DNA of 7,314 bases. Source: Oxalobacteraceae bacterium. GTDB lineage: Bacteria; Pseudomonadota; Gammaproteobacteria; Burkholderiales; Burkholderiaceae_D. The notes under the pieces were generated by a model, which searched no databases, was not told the DNA's origin, and saw nothing but the letters and a program-made list of their open reading frames with translations. Where the stretch lies: assembly GCA_947487325.1 (NCBI GenBank), contig CANKWG010000113.1, positions 1-7,314 on the forward strand. The letters are read 5' to 3'. Positions 6,147 through 7,314 of the stretch are shown here, piece after piece; position 1 is the stretch's first letter, and every line of letters begins with the position of its first letter. Position numbers and translations under genes: made by a program.

Positions 6147-7067
6147 TTACGCCGCGCGTGTAGCGTCACCCAGCATGGGGAACCCTAACTGTTCGCGAGA
6201 GGCGTAGTAGGCTTGTGCGACTGCACGTGCCAAATTGCGTATGCGTCCGATGTAGGCTGCCCGCTCAGTCACCGAGATCGCGCCTCGTGCATCCAGCAGA
6301 TTGAAGGTGTGCGCTGCCTTGAGCACCATCTCGTAAGCGGGCAATGCCAACGGCACTGCCATCAGGCGCTGCGCTTCGGATTCGTAATTGCCGAACAGCG
6401 AGAACAGGAATTCCGTGTTTGCATGCTCGAAGTTATAGGCAGATTGCTCGACTTCATTTTGGTGAAAGACGTCGCCGTAGGTCAGTCGGCGTTTCACGCC
6501 GCGCTCTTCCCATTCGGTCCACACTAGATCGAATACATTTTCTACGCCTTGCAGATACATCGCCAAACGCTCGATGCCATAAGTGATTTCACCGAGTATC
6601 GGCTTGCAGTCGATGCCGCCCACTTGCTGGAAGTAAGTGAACTGCGTCACCTCCATGCCATTGAGCCACACCTCCCAGCCCAGACCCCAGGCACCCAGCG
6701 TGGGATTTTCCCAGTCATCTTCAACAAAGCGCACATCGTTGGCTTTGAGATCAAGCCCCAGCGCAGCCAGAGAGCCTAGATACAGCTCAAGAATATTTTC
6801 GGGCGCAGGCTTGAGCACGACCTGATATTGGTAGTAGTGCTGCATGCGATTGGGATTTTCGCCGTAGCGGCCATCTTTCGGACGACGCGAGGGCTGCACA
6901 TAGGCAGCGCGCCAAGGCTCGGGTCCGATCGCGCGCAGAAAGGTCGCGGTGTGTGAGGTACCAGCGCCGACTTCCATGTCGTAGGGCTGCAGCAGCGCGC
7001 AGCCTTGCGCATCCCAGTAGTCCTGCAAGGTGAGAATGATTTGCTGAAAGCTAGGGGGGGTTTTCAT
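6147..7067 (-). CDS. glyQ: Glycyl-tRNA synthetase alpha subunit
   Basis: GlyQ is the catalytic class II subunit of the alpha2beta2 enzyme that charges tRNA-Gly with glycine using ATP. The protein is 306 residues (E. coli 303). It begins with the family signature SFQQIILTLQDYWDAQGCAL (6-25) and YDMEVGAGTSHTATFLRA (29-46). The motif 2 region GPEPWRAAYVQPSRRPKDGR (48-67) carries ATP-binding arginines; GWEVWLNGMEVTQFTYFQQ (130-148) and motif 3 YGIERLAMYLQ (163-173) follow. The frame extends to a GTG at 7106, but the extra 13 residues (starting MRRRSLL) look unlike the family, and ATG 7067 matches the usual length. No clear Shine-Dalgarno site precedes either start. Codons 3-5 contain a run of seven C (7054-7060). 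It lies 78 bp after lnt and 35 bp before glyS, as an operon. Confidence 0.97.
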   Translation of the reverse strand: MKTPPSFQQIILTLQDYWDAQGCALLQPYDMEVGAGTSHTATFLRAIGPEPWRAAYVQPSRRPKDGRYGENPNRMQHYYQYQVVLKPAPENILELYLGSLAALGLDLKANDVRFVEDDWENPTLGAWGLGWEVWLNGMEVTQFTYFQQVGGIDCKPILGEITYGIERLAMYLQGVENVFDLVWTEWEERGVKRRLTYGDVFHQNEVEQSAYNFEHANTEFLFSLFGNYESEAQRLMAVPLALPAYEMVLKAAHTFNLLDARGAISVTERAAYIGRIRNLARAVAQAYYASREQLGFPMLGDATRAA

Positions 7068-7145
7068 CGGTGCGAGTGAGTTGGCCAGCAGTGACCGGCG
7101 GCGCACAGGCGGCCATCGGATTCATTGCTCAGGAAAAGCAGAATT
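7068..7145 (-). other. lnt-glyQ spacer
   Basis: The 78-bp gap is the longest inside the minus-strand gene cluster. I see no convincing -35/-10 pair, terminator stem with T run, or riboswitch. It lacks a recognisable Shine-Dalgarno site just before the glyQ ATG. It contains a short GC-rich direct repeat (GCCGCC twice) of no evident meaning. Confidence 0.5.
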
Positions 7146-7314
7146 TTAGCCTTTTTTGCTGCCGCGACGGCTTTTCCAGAGTAGCGCGAGGAGCAGTATC
7201 AAGGCCATCCCAACCGGCGGCACATTACCCAGCCGGACATAAGGCGTTGTGCCCTGTGTGCCTTGCACCTTGGCGGCCAAGCTGCCTTGCGTAAAAGCAG
7301 GTAATTGCGCGCTA
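7146..7314 (-). CDS. lnt: Apolipoprotein N-acyltransferase Lnt (C-terminal end only, cut by window edge)
   Basis: Lnt moves a fatty acyl chain from phospholipid to the N-terminal cysteine of apolipoproteins, the last step of lipoprotein maturation at the periplasmic face of the inner membrane. Only the last 55 codons are inside the window, ending in TAA at 7148-7146. The fragment shows the Lnt C-terminal pattern: LPAFTQGSL, then VQGTQGTTPYVRLGN, which closes the nitrilase-like catalytic domain, then one hydrophobic helix (about fragment residues 32-46, VPPVGMALILLLALLW) and a basic tail SRRGSKKG, consistent with a cytoplasmic C-terminus. The catalytic Glu-Lys-Cys residues lie outside the window. 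Gene order lnt-glyQ-glyS is, from memory, common in Burkholderiales and supports the call. Confidence 0.9.
   Translation of the reverse strand, partial: SAQLPAFTQGSLAAKVQGTQGTTPYVRLGNVPPVGMALILLLALLWKSRRGSKKG

Noticed and set aside
7068..7106. GTG start at 7106 for glyQ, adding 13 residues
   Set aside because: The extra residues do not resemble known GlyQ N-termini, no ribosome binding site precedes the GTG, and ATG 7067 gives the standard length.
7068..7145. T-box or glycine riboswitch ahead of glyQ
   Set aside because: The 78-bp spacer is too short, shows no conserved aptamer core, and T-box control of synthetase genes is not typical of Betaproteobacteria.
7070..7294. A 74-codon + strand open frame at the right edge
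   Set aside because: It is antisense to the lnt 3' end and the lnt-glyQ spacer; the minus-strand frame matches the Lnt C-terminus clearly.

Overview
This is a bacterial chromosomal segment with ordinary housekeeping gene content. Protein sequences and gene order point to a betaproteobacterium of the order Burkholderiales. The moderate GC content and the order lnt-glyQ-glyS-gmhB-plsC-ygjP would suit the Oxalobacteraceae, but genus is not resolvable by eye. There are no tRNA or rRNA genes, phage genes, transposases or CRISPR arrays.

Left part (1-1499, + strand): the 3' three quarters of pdxA (pyridoxal phosphate synthesis), then rsmA/ksgA (16S rRNA adenine dimethyltransferase). The two overlap by an ATGA stop/start, so they are probably cotranscribed and translationally coupled.

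Middle (1500-1675): a 176-bp convergent intergenic region. Its one clear structure is a perfect 20-bp inverted repeat (1603-1622) of the dispersed-repeat type. It lacks the T tract of an intrinsic terminator.

Right part (1676-7314, all - strand): a tightly packed run, in transcription order lnt (3' end only), glyQ, glyS, gmhB, plsC, and a YgjP/DUF45-type zinc metallopeptidase. Gaps are 78, 35, 16, 41 and 38 bp, so this looks like one operon. It joins lipoprotein acylation (Lnt), LPS heptose synthesis (GmhB) and phospholipid synthesis (PlsC) with glycyl-tRNA synthetase (GlyQ2GlyS2).

I found no unknown multi-gene system. The most interesting lead is a pentapeptide, QLSLL, in the flexible N-terminus of the YgjP-like metallopeptidase. 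It resembles the bacterial sliding-clamp binding consensus QL[SD]LF and hints at a replication- or repair-linked protease. Lesser observations are an RNA hairpin directly against the plsC ribosome binding site, a perfect hairpin inside glyS, a C7 tract in codons 3-5 of glyQ, an HX4E (not HX4D) motif in PlsC, and a 9-codon mini-ORF between plsC and ygjP.
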